This document shows positions 45,327-54,237 of a stretch of DNA of 64,000 nucleotides, piece by piece. A program made the translations under genes and the position numbers. The DNA lies in contig NZ_FNNN01000004.1 in assembly GCF_900106755.1 (NCBI RefSeq), forward strand, positions 62,001 to 126,000, given 5' to 3'. Every line of letters starts with the position of its first letter. Within the stretch, counting starts at the first letter, position 1. Origin of the DNA: Bacteroides faecis MAJ27 (lineage in GTDB: Bacteria > Bacteroidota > Bacteroidia > Bacteroidales > Bacteroidaceae). Under the pieces are notes generated by a model. That model was not told where the DNA came from. It made no database searches and saw nothing but the letters and a program-made list of their open reading frames with translations.

Positions 45327-48300
45327 ATGACTAAACAGAAGAAATTCATCACATGTGATGGTAACCAAGCTGCAGCACATATCTCGTATATGTTCTCTGA
45401 AGTAGCAGCTATCTACCCCATCACTCCTTCTTCGACTATGGCTGAGTACGTAGACGAATGGGCTGCCGCAGGACGTAAGAACATCTTCGGCGAAACAGTA
45501 TTGGTACAGGAAATGCAATCTGAAGGTGGTGCTGCCGGTGCAGTTCACGGTTCTCTTCAGGCTGGTGCGCTGACTACTACTTACACTGCTTCTCAGGGTC
45601 TTCTTTTGATGATCCCTAACATGTACAAAATTGCCGGTGAATTCTTGCCTTGCGTATTCCATGTATCTGCCCGTACACTGGCTTCTCACGCATTGTGTAT
45701 CTTCGGTGACCATCAGGACGTAATGTCAGCTCGTCAAACCGGCTTCGCCATGTTGGCAGAAGGTTCTGTACAGGAAGTTATGGATTTGGCAGGTGTTGCT
45801 CATCTGGCTACTATCAAATCACGCGTTCCGTTCATGAACTTCTTCGATGGCTTCCGTACTTCTCACGAAATCCAGAAGATCGAAATGTTGGAAAACGACG
45901 ATCTCGCTCCGCTGATCGACCAGGAAGCTTTGGCTGAATTCCGTGCCCGTGCACTGAATCCGATGAAGCCGGTTGCCCGTGGTATGGCTGAAAACCCCGA
46001 CCACTTCTTCCAACATCGTGAATCATGCAATAACTACTATGAAGCAGTTCCTGCTATCGTAGAAGAATACATGAACGAAATTTCCAAGATCACAGGCCGC
46101 AAATACGGTTTGTTCGACTATTACGGCGCAGAAGATGCAGAACGCGTAATTATCGCAATGGGTTCTGTAACTGAAGCTGCCCGCGAAGCTATCGACCACT
46201 TGGTAGCAAACGGCGAAAAAGTAGGTATGGTTGCCGTACACTTGTATCGTCCGTTCTCTGCTAAACACTTCCTGGCTGCTGTACCCAAGACTGCAAAGAG
46301 CATCGCAGTGCTTGACCGTACCAAAGAACCGGGTGCTAACGGTGAACCTCTTTACCTTGACGTTAAAGACTGCTTCTATGGCGCAGAAAATGCTCCTGTT
46401 ATCGTTGGCGGTCGCTACGGTCTGGGTTCAAAAGATACAACTCCGGCACAGATCATCTCTGTATTCGAAAACTTGGCTATGCCAATGCCGAAGAACCATT
46501 TCACTATCGGTATCGTAGACGACGTTACGTTCACTTCCCTTCCTCAAAAAGAAGAAATCGCTCTGGGCGGCGAAGGTATGTTCGAAGCTAAATTCTACGG
46601 TCTGGGTGCTGACGGTACGGTAGGTGCCAACAAGAACTCTGTTAAGATTATCGGTGACAACACCGACAAACACTGTCAGGCTTACTTCTCTTACGACTCT
46701 AAGAAGTCAGGTGGTTTCACTTGTTCTCACCTGCGTTTCGGTGATACTCCGATCCGCTCTACTTACTTGGTAAATACGCCGAACTTCGTTGCTTGTCACG
46801 TTCAGGCTTACCTGCACATGTACGACGTAACACGCGGTTTGCGTAAAAACGGTTCTTTCTTGCTGAACACAATCTGGGAAGGTGAAGAACTGGCTAAGAA
46901 CCTGCCTAACAAGGTGAAGAAGTACTTTGCACAGAACAATATCTCTGTATACTATATCAATGCAACTCAGATTGCAATGGAAATTGGTTTGGGTAACCGT
47001 ACCAATACAATCCTTCAGTCTGCATTCTTCCGTATCACAGGCGTTATTCCTGTAGATCAAGCTGTTGAGCAGATGAAGAAATTCATCGTTAAGTCTTACG
47101 GCAAGAAGGGTGAAGACGTTGTTAACAAGAACTACGCTGCTGTAGACCGCGGTGGTGAATACAAGACTCTGACTGTCGATCCAGCTTGGGCTAACCTGCC
47201 GGATGATGCAAAAACAGAAAACAACGATCCTGCATTCATCAACGAAGTAGTTCGTCCGATCAATGCACAAGACGGTGACTTGCTGCCGGTATCTGCATTC
47301 AAGGGTATCGAAGACGGTACTTGGCATCAAGGTACTTCTAAATACGAAAAACGTGGTGTTGCCGCATTTGTTCCCGAATGGAATGCTGAAAACTGTATCC
47401 AGTGTAACAAGTGTGCATATGTTTGTCCTCACGCTTCTATCCGTCCGTTCGTACTCGATGCTGAAGAGCAGAAGGGTGCTAAGTTCGAACAACTGAAAGC
47501 TGTAGGTAAAGCATTCGATGGTATGACATTCCGTATTCAGGTAGACGTTCTCGACTGTCTGGGTTGCGGTAACTGTGCCGACATCTGTCCGGGTAATCCG
47601 AAGAAGGGTGGCAAGGCATTGACCATGAAACACCTCGAAAGCCAGTTGGCTGAAGCTGAAAACTGGACTTACTGCGCTGAAAATGTGAAGAGCAAACAAC
47701 ATCTGGTTGACATCAAGGCTAACGTGAAGAACTCTCAGTTCGCAACTCCGTTGTTTGAGTTCTCCGGCGCTTGCTCCGGTTGTGGTGAAACTCCGTACGT
47801 GAAACTGATTTCTCAGTTGTTCGGTGACCGCGAAATGGTTGCTAACGCTACAGGATGTTCTTCTATCTATTCCGGTTCAGTACCTTCTACTCCGTATACT
47901 ACGAACGAAAAGGGTCATGGTCCTGCTTGGGCTAACTCACTGTTCGAAGACTTCTGCGAATTCGGTCTGGGTATGGAATTGGCTAACGAAAAGATGCGTG
48001 CCCGTCTGGTGAAAGTAATGAACGAAGCCATCGCTTCTGACTGCTGTCCTGCCGAGAACAAAGAGGTATTCGCTGAATGGATCAACAATATGCTGGATGC
48101 AGAAAAGACTAAGGAACTGGCCGAAAAGATCATTCCGATGGTTGAAGCTGCTAAGGATAAATGCAACCACTGCAAGCAAATCGCTGAACTGCAACAATAT
48201 CTTGTTAAACGCAGCCAGTGGATCATCGGTGGTGACGGTGCTTCTTACGATATCGGTTATGGTGGTCTTGACCATGTAATCGCTTCAGGTAAGGACGTTA

Positions 48301-48875
48301 ACATCCTTGTACTCGATACTGAGGTTTACTCTAACACTGGTGGTCAGTCTTCTAAAGCTACTCCGGTGGGTGCTATCGCTAAGTTTGCTGCTGCAGGTAA
48401 GCGTGTACGTAAGAAAGACCTCGGTCTGATGGCTACTACTTACGGTTATGTATATGTTGCTCAGATCGCTATGGGTGCTGACCAAGCTCAGACTCTGAAA
48501 GCTATCCGTGAAGCTGAAGCATATCCGGGACCATCATTGATCATCGCTTACGCTCCATGTATCAACCACGGTTTGAAAGCCGGTATGGGTAAGAGCCAGG
48601 AAGAGGAAGAAAAGGCTGTTAAGTGCGGTTACTGGCACTTGTGGCGTTACAATCCTGCTTTGGAAGAAGAAGGAAAGAATCCGTTCCAATTGGACAGCAA
48701 AGAACCGAATTGGGAAGACTTCCAAGGTTTCTTGAAGGGTGAAGTTCGTTATGCTTCTGTAATGAAACAATATCCTGCTGAAGCTGAAGAATTGTTCAAA
48801 GCTGCTGAAGAAAATGCTAAATGGCGTTACAACAGCTACAAACGTCTTGCCAGAGAAAACTGGGGTGCTGAATAA
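45327..48875 (+). CDS. nifJ: Pyruvate:ferredoxin (flavodoxin) oxidoreductase
   Basis: A 1182-residue single-chain PFOR of full length. The N-terminal domain has EVAAIYPITPSSTMAEYVDEW. Two [4Fe-4S] ferredoxin-type motifs are at CIQCNKCAYVCP (about 690) and CLGCGNCADICP (about 744). The proximal cluster and TPP region starts at CSGCGETPYVKL (about 815). The TPP fold has GGDGASYDIGYGGLDHV and EVYSNTGGQSSKATP. It oxidises pyruvate to acetyl-CoA and reduces ferredoxin, central to anaerobic energy metabolism. No consensus promoter is seen in the 28-bp gap, so it may share a transcript with the SHOCT gene or use a promoter inside it. Codon use fits very high expression. Confidence 0.98.
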   Translation: MTKQKKFITCDGNQAAAHISYMFSEVAAIYPITPSSTMAEYVDEWAAAGRKNIFGETVLVQEMQSEGGAAGAVHGSLQAGALTTTYTASQGLLLMIPNMYKIAGEFLPCVFHVSARTLASHALCIFGDHQDVMSARQTGFAMLAEGSVQEVMDLAGVAHLATIKSRVPFMNFFDGFRTSHEIQKIEMLENDDLAPLIDQEALAEFRARALNPMKPVARGMAENPDHFFQHRESCNNYYEAVPAIVEEYMNEISKITGRKYGLFDYYGAEDAERVIIAMGSVTEAAREAIDHLVANGEKVGMVAVHLYRPFSAKHFLAAVPKTAKSIAVLDRTKEPGANGEPLYLDVKDCFYGAENAPVIVGGRYGLGSKDTTPAQIISVFENLAMPMPKNHFTIGIVDDVTFTSLPQKEEIALGGEGMFEAKFYGLGADGTVGANKNSVKIIGDNTDKHCQAYFSYDSKKSGGFTCSHLRFGDTPIRSTYLVNTPNFVACHVQAYLHMYDVTRGLRKNGSFLLNTIWEGEELAKNLPNKVKKYFAQNNISVYYINATQIAMEIGLGNRTNTILQSAFFRITGVIPVDQAVEQMKKFIVKSYGKKGEDVVNKNYAAVDRGGEYKTLTVDPAWANLPDDAKTENNDPAFINEVVRPINAQDGDLLPVSAFKGIEDGTWHQGTSKYEKRGVAAFVPEWNAENCIQCNKCAYVCPHASIRPFVLDAEEQKGAKFEQLKAVGKAFDGMTFRIQVDVLDCLGCGNCADICPGNPKKGGKALTMKHLESQLAEAENWTYCAENVKSKQHLVDIKANVKNSQFATPLFEFSGACSGCGETPYVKLISQLFGDREMVANATGCSSIYSGSVPSTPYTTNEKGHGPAWANSLFEDFCEFGLGMELANEKMRARLVKVMNEAIASDCCPAENKEVFAEWINNMLDAEKTKELAEKIIPMVEAAKDKCNHCKQIAELQQYLVKRSQWIIGGDGASYDIGYGGLDHVIASGKDVNILVLDTEVYSNTGGQSSKATPVGAIAKFAAAGKRVRKKDLGLMATTYGYVYVAQIAMGADQAQTLKAIREAEAYPGPSLIIAYAPCINHGLKAGMGKSQEEEEKAVKCGYWHLWRYNPALEEEGKNPFQLDSKEPNWEDFQGFLKGEVRYASVMKQYPAEAEELFKAAEENAKWRYNSYKRLARENWGAE

Positions 48876-48900
48876 TAAGTAGAAATACTCCAATCTATAT

Positions 48901-48939
48901 AAAAGGCAGGAATCTTGAAAACAGATTCCTGCCTTTTTT
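48901..48939 (+). terminator. Intrinsic terminator of nifJ
   Basis: AAAAGGCAGGAATCT pairs with AGATTCCTGCCTTTT around a 7-nt loop, followed by a T run. Confidence 0.92.
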
Positions 48940-48999
48940 GTTTATATCTTAGAAGTAACGACTACTTCTCACGAAGATAATCACTAAAACTCAAAAGAT

Positions 49000-49188
49000 A
49001 TGATTGGATTTATTATTTGGATTGTCGGTTTGATACTGACTTTCAGAGCCGCTATAGAAATTTGGAACATCAATGCAGCTATAGAGAAAAGACTCATAGC
49101 TATCGTGTTAATCGTCCTGACCAGTTGGGTGGGATTACTTTTCTACTACTTCTACGGAAAAGAAAGAATGGCGGGATGGTTGAAGTAA
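49000..49188 (+). CDS. Small membrane protein, 62 aa
   Basis: Two hydrophobic segments (MIGFIIWIVGLILTFRAAIEIW and LIAIVLIVLTSWVGLLFYYF) with a short charged loop between them. The layout resembles PLDc_N or DUF-type short membrane proteins. The start has only weak ribosome-binding sequence. It lies alone between the nifJ terminator and the convergent proX-like gene. Confidence 0.6.
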   Translation: MIGFIIWIVGLILTFRAAIEIWNINAAIEKRLIAIVLIVLTSWVGLLFYYFYGKERMAGWLK

Positions 49189-49200
49189 AACTTCATCCAT

Positions 49201-50073
49201 TTAGTTCATAGCCGGATTCTTCTCAGGAATCCAACTGTCAACTAATTCTTTATGTTCCTCCATCCATTTACGGGCAGCCTGTCTTTCCGTTGTCCGGGCT
49301 TCTTCCAGAGCAGTCATTAAAGAACTGATCTCCGCGTCTGTCAGGCGGATATTTCTCAGAAGTCTGGCAGCAAAAGGGTCTTTCTCGCTAAAACCTTTCC
49401 ATGCTACAGTATGAATGGACTCCGCATTGCCATATATATGTTTAGGGTCTTGGAGCACCTTCAGTTTAAAACGGTCGAACATCCAGTGAGGCGTCCATCC
49501 TGTTACAACAATCCAGTCGTTTCTATCAATCGCCTTCTTTAGTGAGGCAGTCATGGCAGGTCCGCTCGAAGTCAGCAGTTTATAGTCCAGTCCATAATCT
49601 TTGATGGCCTGATCAGTAGCTTTCATAATACCGGCTCCTGCATCGATGCCGACAATCTGACCGGAGAAACGTTCTTTTTCTGCATTCAGTTCTTCTATCG
49701 AGTTGATAGTAACGTAATCCGGAACAACAAGTCCGATACGGGCGCTATCATAAATATCACCGATCGTTTCGAGTTTGTCTCCATATTGTTTCATATAATC
49801 TTCCATGGTGACAGGCATCCAGACGTCCATGAATATGTCGGCTTTCTTACGGGAGATAGAAGTAAATATAGGTGCAAGGTCTGCATTCAATAACTTCACA
49901 TCATATCCCTGATCCTCAAAAATTGCTTTAGCAAGGTTTGTTATAGCGATACCTTCCGCCCAGTTGGCATAGGCGATACTTATCTTTTTATTCTTTCCAC
50001 TATCGCCGCAGGAAACTACGGTGAACAGCAGAGCGGCAATAAACATAGCCGCTATCGTTTTTATCTTATTCAT
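49201..50073 (-). CDS. proX: Glycine betaine/proline-type ABC transporter, substrate-binding lipoprotein
   Basis: A 290-residue protein with a lipoprotein signal ending at Cys22 (FTVVSC). The OpuAC-type fold starts ISIAYANWAEGIAITNLAKAIFEDQGYDV and contains DVWMPVTMEDY and VVTGWTPHWMFDRFKLKVL, the aromatic-rich betaine-binding pattern. It would be anchored in the inner membrane and hand compatible solutes to the permease. It is the last gene of the leftward V-W-X operon, 27 bp after the permease. Confidence 0.93.
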   Translation of the reverse strand: MNKIKTIAAMFIAALLFTVVSCGDSGKNKKISIAYANWAEGIAITNLAKAIFEDQGYDVKLLNADLAPIFTSISRKKADIFMDVWMPVTMEDYMKQYGDKLETIGDIYDSARIGLVVPDYVTINSIEELNAEKERFSGQIVGIDAGAGIMKATDQAIKDYGLDYKLLTSSGPAMTASLKKAIDRNDWIVVTGWTPHWMFDRFKLKVLQDPKHIYGNAESIHTVAWKGFSEKDPFAARLLRNIRLTDAEISSLMTALEEARTTERQAARKWMEEHKELVDSWIPEKNPAMN

Positions 50074-50100
50074 TGATATATTCCTTTCTTTTATGCGTTC

Positions 50101-50931
50101 TTATTTCTTTTTATTCTTTCTGTTGTCTGCCATTCCCTGAGTAATCCGGTCCAGTACAATCGCTAATATTACGACTGCAATACCTCCTTCAAATCCGAGC
50201 CCGATTTTCATTTGAGTGATACCTTTCAGTACGATTTCTCCCAATCCTCCGGCAGAAATCATGGCAGCAATCACTACCATTGAGAGTGACATCATGATCG
50301 TCTGATTTATTCCTGTCAGGATGGTAGGCAACGCCAAGGGCAACTGTACTTTATAAAGCAACTGCCAAGGGGTGGCACCAAAAGAACGGGAAGCCTCTAC
50401 CACATTTTTAGGCACCTGACGGATACCCAGACCGGTGAGACGAACCACAGGAGGCATCGCAAAGATGATGGTAGCGAAAGCTCCCGGCACAGTACCCAAT
50501 CCGAAAAACAGGACAGCAGGAATCAGATAGACAAAAGCAGGCATTGTCTGCATAAAGTCGAGGATAGGGCGCATTATCTTGTTACAACGGTCACTGTTGG
50601 CAGTCCAGATCCCCAACGGCACCCCTAAAAGCAATGCCAGACAGGTGGAAGAAAGCACTAATGCCAGTGTCTGCATCGTTTCTTCCCAAAAGCCCATACC
50701 ATAGATTAATAATAAGCCCAAAAGAGTAAAGAGGGCCGTTCCTTTGCCCGACTTGAACCAGGCAAGCGCAGCCAATACTGCGATTGTAATATAAAAAGGT
50801 ATTCCGAACAGCACATGCTGGAATCCATCTATAAATCCTCCGATCCCCATACTGAGAGCATCAAAGAATGAAGCAAAATGTTCTGTCAGCCAATTTATGG
50901 CCATCTCTATATATTGTCCGATATTTATCAT
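50101..50931 (-). CDS. proW: Glycine betaine/proline-type ABC transporter, permease
   Basis: A 276-residue inner-membrane permease of the BPD_transp_1 type. It has about six to seven spans, the sequence TMQTLALVLSSTCLALLLGVPLGIWTA, and the EAA loop ASRSFGATPWQLLYKVQLPLALPTILTGI that docks the ATPase. Its start overlaps the ATPase gene stop by 4 bp. Confidence 0.95.
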   Translation of the reverse strand: MINIGQYIEMAINWLTEHFASFFDALSMGIGGFIDGFQHVLFGIPFYITIAVLAALAWFKSGKGTALFTLLGLLLIYGMGFWEETMQTLALVLSSTCLALLLGVPLGIWTANSDRCNKIMRPILDFMQTMPAFVYLIPAVLFFGLGTVPGAFATIIFAMPPVVRLTGLGIRQVPKNVVEASRSFGATPWQLLYKVQLPLALPTILTGINQTIMMSLSMVVIAAMISAGGLGEIVLKGITQMKIGLGFEGGIAVVILAIVLDRITQGMADNRKNKKK

Positions 50932-52154
50932 AATTCTATTGCGTTTTGAATGATTTCATTAATTTCTTCTTTATCTTTTCCCGTTACTTCGATGATCAGT
51001 GACGAAAGAGGCACGACGCCTTCAAATTCCCGGTTCTCATTCACCACCCAGATAGGCGAATTTGTTTTTGTCATCAATGGCAGAATATCTTCCAGAACCG
51101 TGTCACCCAATACCGAATGCACTTCATGTCTTACTACGGAATCGATGGAGCGGACTTGCTCCTTTCGCAGTTTCAGCAAGTCATTCAACCGCACTTCTCC
51201 TACCAGTATATCATTGGAATCTACAACCGGAAGAACAGTCAGGTTACGTTCACGCATCTTACGGATCAGTACCTCCGGACCTTCTTTCTTCAAACGTGCC
51301 ACTATGGGTTTATCTACCATAATGGAGGAAGCCGTAATAATCTTGCTTCGATCTACGTTTTCTACAAATCGTTCCACATAAGCGTCAGCCGGTTCGGTCA
51401 GGATTTCTTCCGACGTACCGATTTGTACAATTTCCCCATCCTTCATGATGGCAATCCGGTCACCCAATTTAATCGCTTCGCTCAGGTCATGAGTGATAAA
51501 GACAATTGTTTTCTTCATCTTCGATTGTAAAGTAAGCAATTCATCCTGCATCTGCACACGAATCAAAGGATCGAGCGCGGAGAAAGCCTCATCCATCAAC
51601 AGCACTTCGGGGTTATTGGCTAAAGCACGTGCCAAACCCACACGTTGCTGCATCCCTCCCGACAGTTCGCTTACCATCTGATTTTCGTAACCTTTCAGTC
51701 CCACCAACTGCATGCTTTCCATCGCCTTCTTTTCCCGCTCTCCTTTTTTCACTCCCTGCAACTCGAGCCCGAAAGCAATATTGTGCAAAACGGAGCGATG
51801 AGGAAGCAGACCGAAGTTCTGGAAGACCATCGCCAACTCTTTTCGGCGAATCTGCAACAGTTCTTTATCCGACACCTTGGCTATGTCTGTTCCATTGATA
51901 ATCACTTCACCGGAGGTGGGACGAATCAAGCGGTTGATGCAGCGAAGCAAAGTGGACTTTCCACTACCGGAAAGCCCCATAATGACGAATATTTCGCCTT
52001 CATTAATGGAAAGATTCGCATCTTTCACCGCAACCGTACACCCGGTCGCTTTCAATATTTCACTTTTAGTTTTACCTTCTTTCAGCATCTTCAAAGCTTT
52101 CTGCTTCTCATTGCCAAAAACCAGATAAAGATCTTTAATTTCTATTTTACTCAT
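50928..52154 (-). CDS. proV: Glycine betaine/proline-type ABC transporter, ATPase with CBS pair
   Basis: A 408-residue ATPase. Walker [12 protein letters not shown] lies at 60-70, signature LSGGMQQRVGLARAL near 165 and Walker B VLLMDEAFSALDP. A C-terminal pair of CBS domains (from about 280; TVLPVVDSNDILVGEVRLNDLL, SPIWVVNENREFEGVVPLSSL) senses ionic strength in OpuA-type relatives. It is the first gene of the operon. Its own consensus promoter lies about 265 bp upstream, leaving a long leader. Confidence 0.95.
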   Translation of the reverse strand: MSKIEIKDLYLVFGNEKQKALKMLKEGKTKSEILKATGCTVAVKDANLSINEGEIFVIMGLSGSGKSTLLRCINRLIRPTSGEVIINGTDIAKVSDKELLQIRRKELAMVFQNFGLLPHRSVLHNIAFGLELQGVKKGEREKKAMESMQLVGLKGYENQMVSELSGGMQQRVGLARALANNPEVLLMDEAFSALDPLIRVQMQDELLTLQSKMKKTIVFITHDLSEAIKLGDRIAIMKDGEIVQIGTSEEILTEPADAYVERFVENVDRSKIITASSIMVDKPIVARLKKEGPEVLIRKMRERNLTVLPVVDSNDILVGEVRLNDLLKLRKEQVRSIDSVVRHEVHSVLGDTVLEDILPLMTKTNSPIWVVNENREFEGVVPLSSLIIEVTGKDKEEINEIIQNAIEL

Positions 52155-52419
52155 ACAATAAAATGGTTTAGGTTATTAAAATAATATACACAGCAAAATA
52201 AGAACAAACGATAACAGAAATCTTTCTTTATATCGTATAAAGTTCTGATTTGAATACGGGGCAAATTACAATGACTCCCGAAATAATTAATAAAATGATT
52301 ATTGACAGACTGAGTAATTAAAAAAGGAATAGAATTTGATAAGATAATCCTTTCAATGAATAGCAAAAAAATAGCATTTCGTAAGTACAAAAACAGTCTG
52401 TTCTAGTATCTTGCTGGCA

Positions 52420-52451
52420 CAAAGATACGAAAAACGGATTAAACATGCAAA
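52420..52451 (-). promoter_or_regulatory. Promoter of proVWX operon
   Basis: Minus strand TTTG (52451-52448), a 20-nt spacer and TATCTTTG (52427-52420), an exact consensus match. Transcription would start near 52413. Confidence 0.82.
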
Positions 52452-52572
52452 TTTTATTCAGGAGCAAGGTCGTATCGAAAGCTTTATTTGTAATGATACG
52501 AAAAGACATCCGAGTCCTATCTCCCTATCACTCAACGCAATAAAGCAAACAGGCAGATTAATATAAAATAAG

Positions 52573-52604
52573 TTTGAATATTTCACTTAAACACCGTATA
52601 TTTG
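52573..52604 (+). promoter_or_regulatory. Promoter of GT87 gene
   Basis: TTTG at 52573-52576, a 20-nt spacer and TATATTTG at 52597-52604, 26 bp before the ATG. Confidence 0.85.
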
Positions 52605-52630
52605 ACACCGATAACTAAACTAGATTCTAT

Positions 52631-53917
52631 ATGTTCAACAGGTTTACTACAATTTTCCTGGGGAAGGATAATTGTCATTACACAACAAAAGAAAAACAAA
52701 CAGGTTCTGCTACACTAGACGGCAAAAGCCAAGTTCAGTACTTTAGTAAAACACCCCCAAAAATGCCGTTTTTCTATCATCGGCGGAATCTCTATCTGAT
52801 AGGTTTCCTGCTCGCTTTTATAGTGGCTCTGCTCGAATTTATGCGAGGAAGGCATCAAAACTTTATGGTCTTTTCCGATGCGACTCAGTTCTTCTGGCAA
52901 GGAATCAGTCCTTACACTACCGATTTTGTAGAATTTCACGGACGCTTCTTTCTTTATTCTCCTGTTTTCACGGTACTGTTCGCTCCGTTTGCGTACCTGC
53001 CTGCATGGCTGGGACCTTTCGCATGGAATCTATTCAATTATTCACTGTTCTTTCTGGCGATCTTCACTCTTCCCAGACAATTTACCCATCAGCAAAAATG
53101 CCGTATGTTCCTTTTTCTGTTGCTGATTCTGGGACAAAGCCTGCTTTCATTCCAGTATAATATAACGGTAGCCTGCATGTTCTTATTTGCCTATACATTG
53201 CTGGAGAAAGACCGGGGATTTCTGGCTGTTCTTTTAATCATGATTTCAGGATGTACCAAAGTATATGGTATTTTTGAACTGGCACTGCTGCTATGTTATC
53301 CCCACTTTTGGCGTAACTTAGGTTATGCCGTCGGAACAGGCATCGTATTGCTTGCGTTACCTTTAATCAAAATAGCTCCTATAGATTTGTTTCCTTATTA
53401 TGAAGAATGGTGTCATAGTCTTGCTGTCCATCAGTCCACCGGAGCGTATGATTCATTTTTCTATGCCCGCCCCATTGCAGCGTGGACATTACCCCATTTC
53501 CGTACACTTCAGCTAGGAATGCTCGGTCTGCTGACTCTTCTCTTTTTGGGGAATTTCCGCAAATGGCCATCCTTTACATTCCGCGCCCAGACTTTGGGTA
53601 TCCTCATGGGATGGGTGGTATTACTGAGTGACTCTGCCGAAAAGCATACCTACATCATAGCATTGGCAGGTTTCATGCTGTGGTATTGGAGCAGGACAAC
53701 ACGCACAATGACAGACAAGATTCTGTTCTGGTCATGCTTTGCACTGCTATGTGTCGTACCTATCGACCTGTTTGTTCCTGTTCCCGTCAGAACATTCATC
53801 ACCAGAACCTTATGGCTTCATGTATGGGTATTCTTTATAGTATGGATACGGATGATATGGCTCACCTTCATGGTATCTCTCATTCATCCGCCTGCCACAG
53901 ATGCTCTTTCAGATTAA
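52631..53917 (+). CDS. GT87-family membrane glycosyltransferase
   Basis: A 428-residue polytopic protein with about ten spans. After an unusual polar N-terminus of about 50 residues come FLLAFIVALLEFMRG, the family-type acidic loop MVFSDATQFFWQGISPYTTDF and FLYSPVFTVLFAPFAYLPAWLGPFAW. This matches GT87 (DUF2029) polyprenol-phosphate-sugar-dependent mannosyl- or other transferases of the GT-C fold. The N-terminal extension may mean the true start is the Met near residue 45, but the promoter spacing favours the ATG at 52631. It overlaps the convergent MGMT gene by 38 bp. Confidence 0.8.
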   Translation: MFNRFTTIFLGKDNCHYTTKEKQTGSATLDGKSQVQYFSKTPPKMPFFYHRRNLYLIGFLLAFIVALLEFMRGRHQNFMVFSDATQFFWQGISPYTTDFVEFHGRFFLYSPVFTVLFAPFAYLPAWLGPFAWNLFNYSLFFLAIFTLPRQFTHQQKCRMFLFLLLILGQSLLSFQYNITVACMFLFAYTLLEKDRGFLAVLLIMISGCTKVYGIFELALLLCYPHFWRNLGYAVGTGIVLLALPLIKIAPIDLFPYYEEWCHSLAVHQSTGAYDSFFYARPIAAWTLPHFRTLQLGMLGLLTLLFLGNFRKWPSFTFRAQTLGILMGWVVLLSDSAEKHTYIIALAGFMLWYWSRTTRTMTDKILFWSCFALLCVVPIDLFVPVPVRTFITRTLWLHVWVFFIVWIRMIWLTFMVSLIHPPATDALSD

Positions 53918-54236
53918 CACATCCGTTAGCCTTGAAAGCAATTCCTTCTGCCAGCAAGAGTTGTTTTTGTTCCACCCATCCGGGCACCAGCCTTCCGGCG
54001 GAATTGACAACTCTATGGCAGGGAACCAGCAACCCATCCGGTACTTCTTTTAGAGCGCGTCCTACCATCCGCGAACATTGAGGTACCCCCAAAAGCAAGG
54101 CAATACCCCCATAAGTAGATACTTTTCCCACAGGTATCTGGGAGATAACTTCGTACACTTCCTTCCGAAAAGAGTCGGAAAAGCTCTCTTTATCTACTTT
54201 ATAATCTTTCATATTTCTTTGTATCCTGTTCATCAA
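53880..54236 (-). CDS. MGMT-family DNA alkyltransferase-like protein
   Basis: A 118-residue protein consisting of the methyltransferase DNA-binding domain only. The helix-turn-helix segment is GKVSTYGGIALLLGVPQCSRMVGRAL and the active-site motif is PCHRVV. Because the PCHR cysteine is present, it differs from the alkyltransferase-like proteins that have Trp there, and it could repair O6-alkylguanine. The N-terminal Ada-like domain of full-length MGMT is absent. Its start lies 1 bp from the stop of the HTCS gene. Confidence 0.88.
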   Translation of the reverse strand: MMNRIQRNMKDYKVDKESFSDSFRKEVYEVISQIPVGKVSTYGGIALLLGVPQCSRMVGRALKEVPDGLLVPCHRVVNSAGRLVPGWVEQKQLLLAEGIAFKANGCVNLKEHLWQADE

Positions 54237-54237
54237 A

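Larger units (their letters stand above)
52155..52630. other. 476-bp divergent promoter region, long proV leader
   Basis: No gene is seen. It holds the leftward proV promoter (52451-52420), an AT-rich leader of about 258 nt between that promoter and proV, and the rightward GT87 promoter. I see no recognisable riboswitch in the leader. Confidence 0.65.

Noticed and set aside
46707..47702. 331-codon frame opposite nifJ
   Set aside because: Antisense shadow of a highly codon-biased gene; no family motif, signal or ribosome-binding site.
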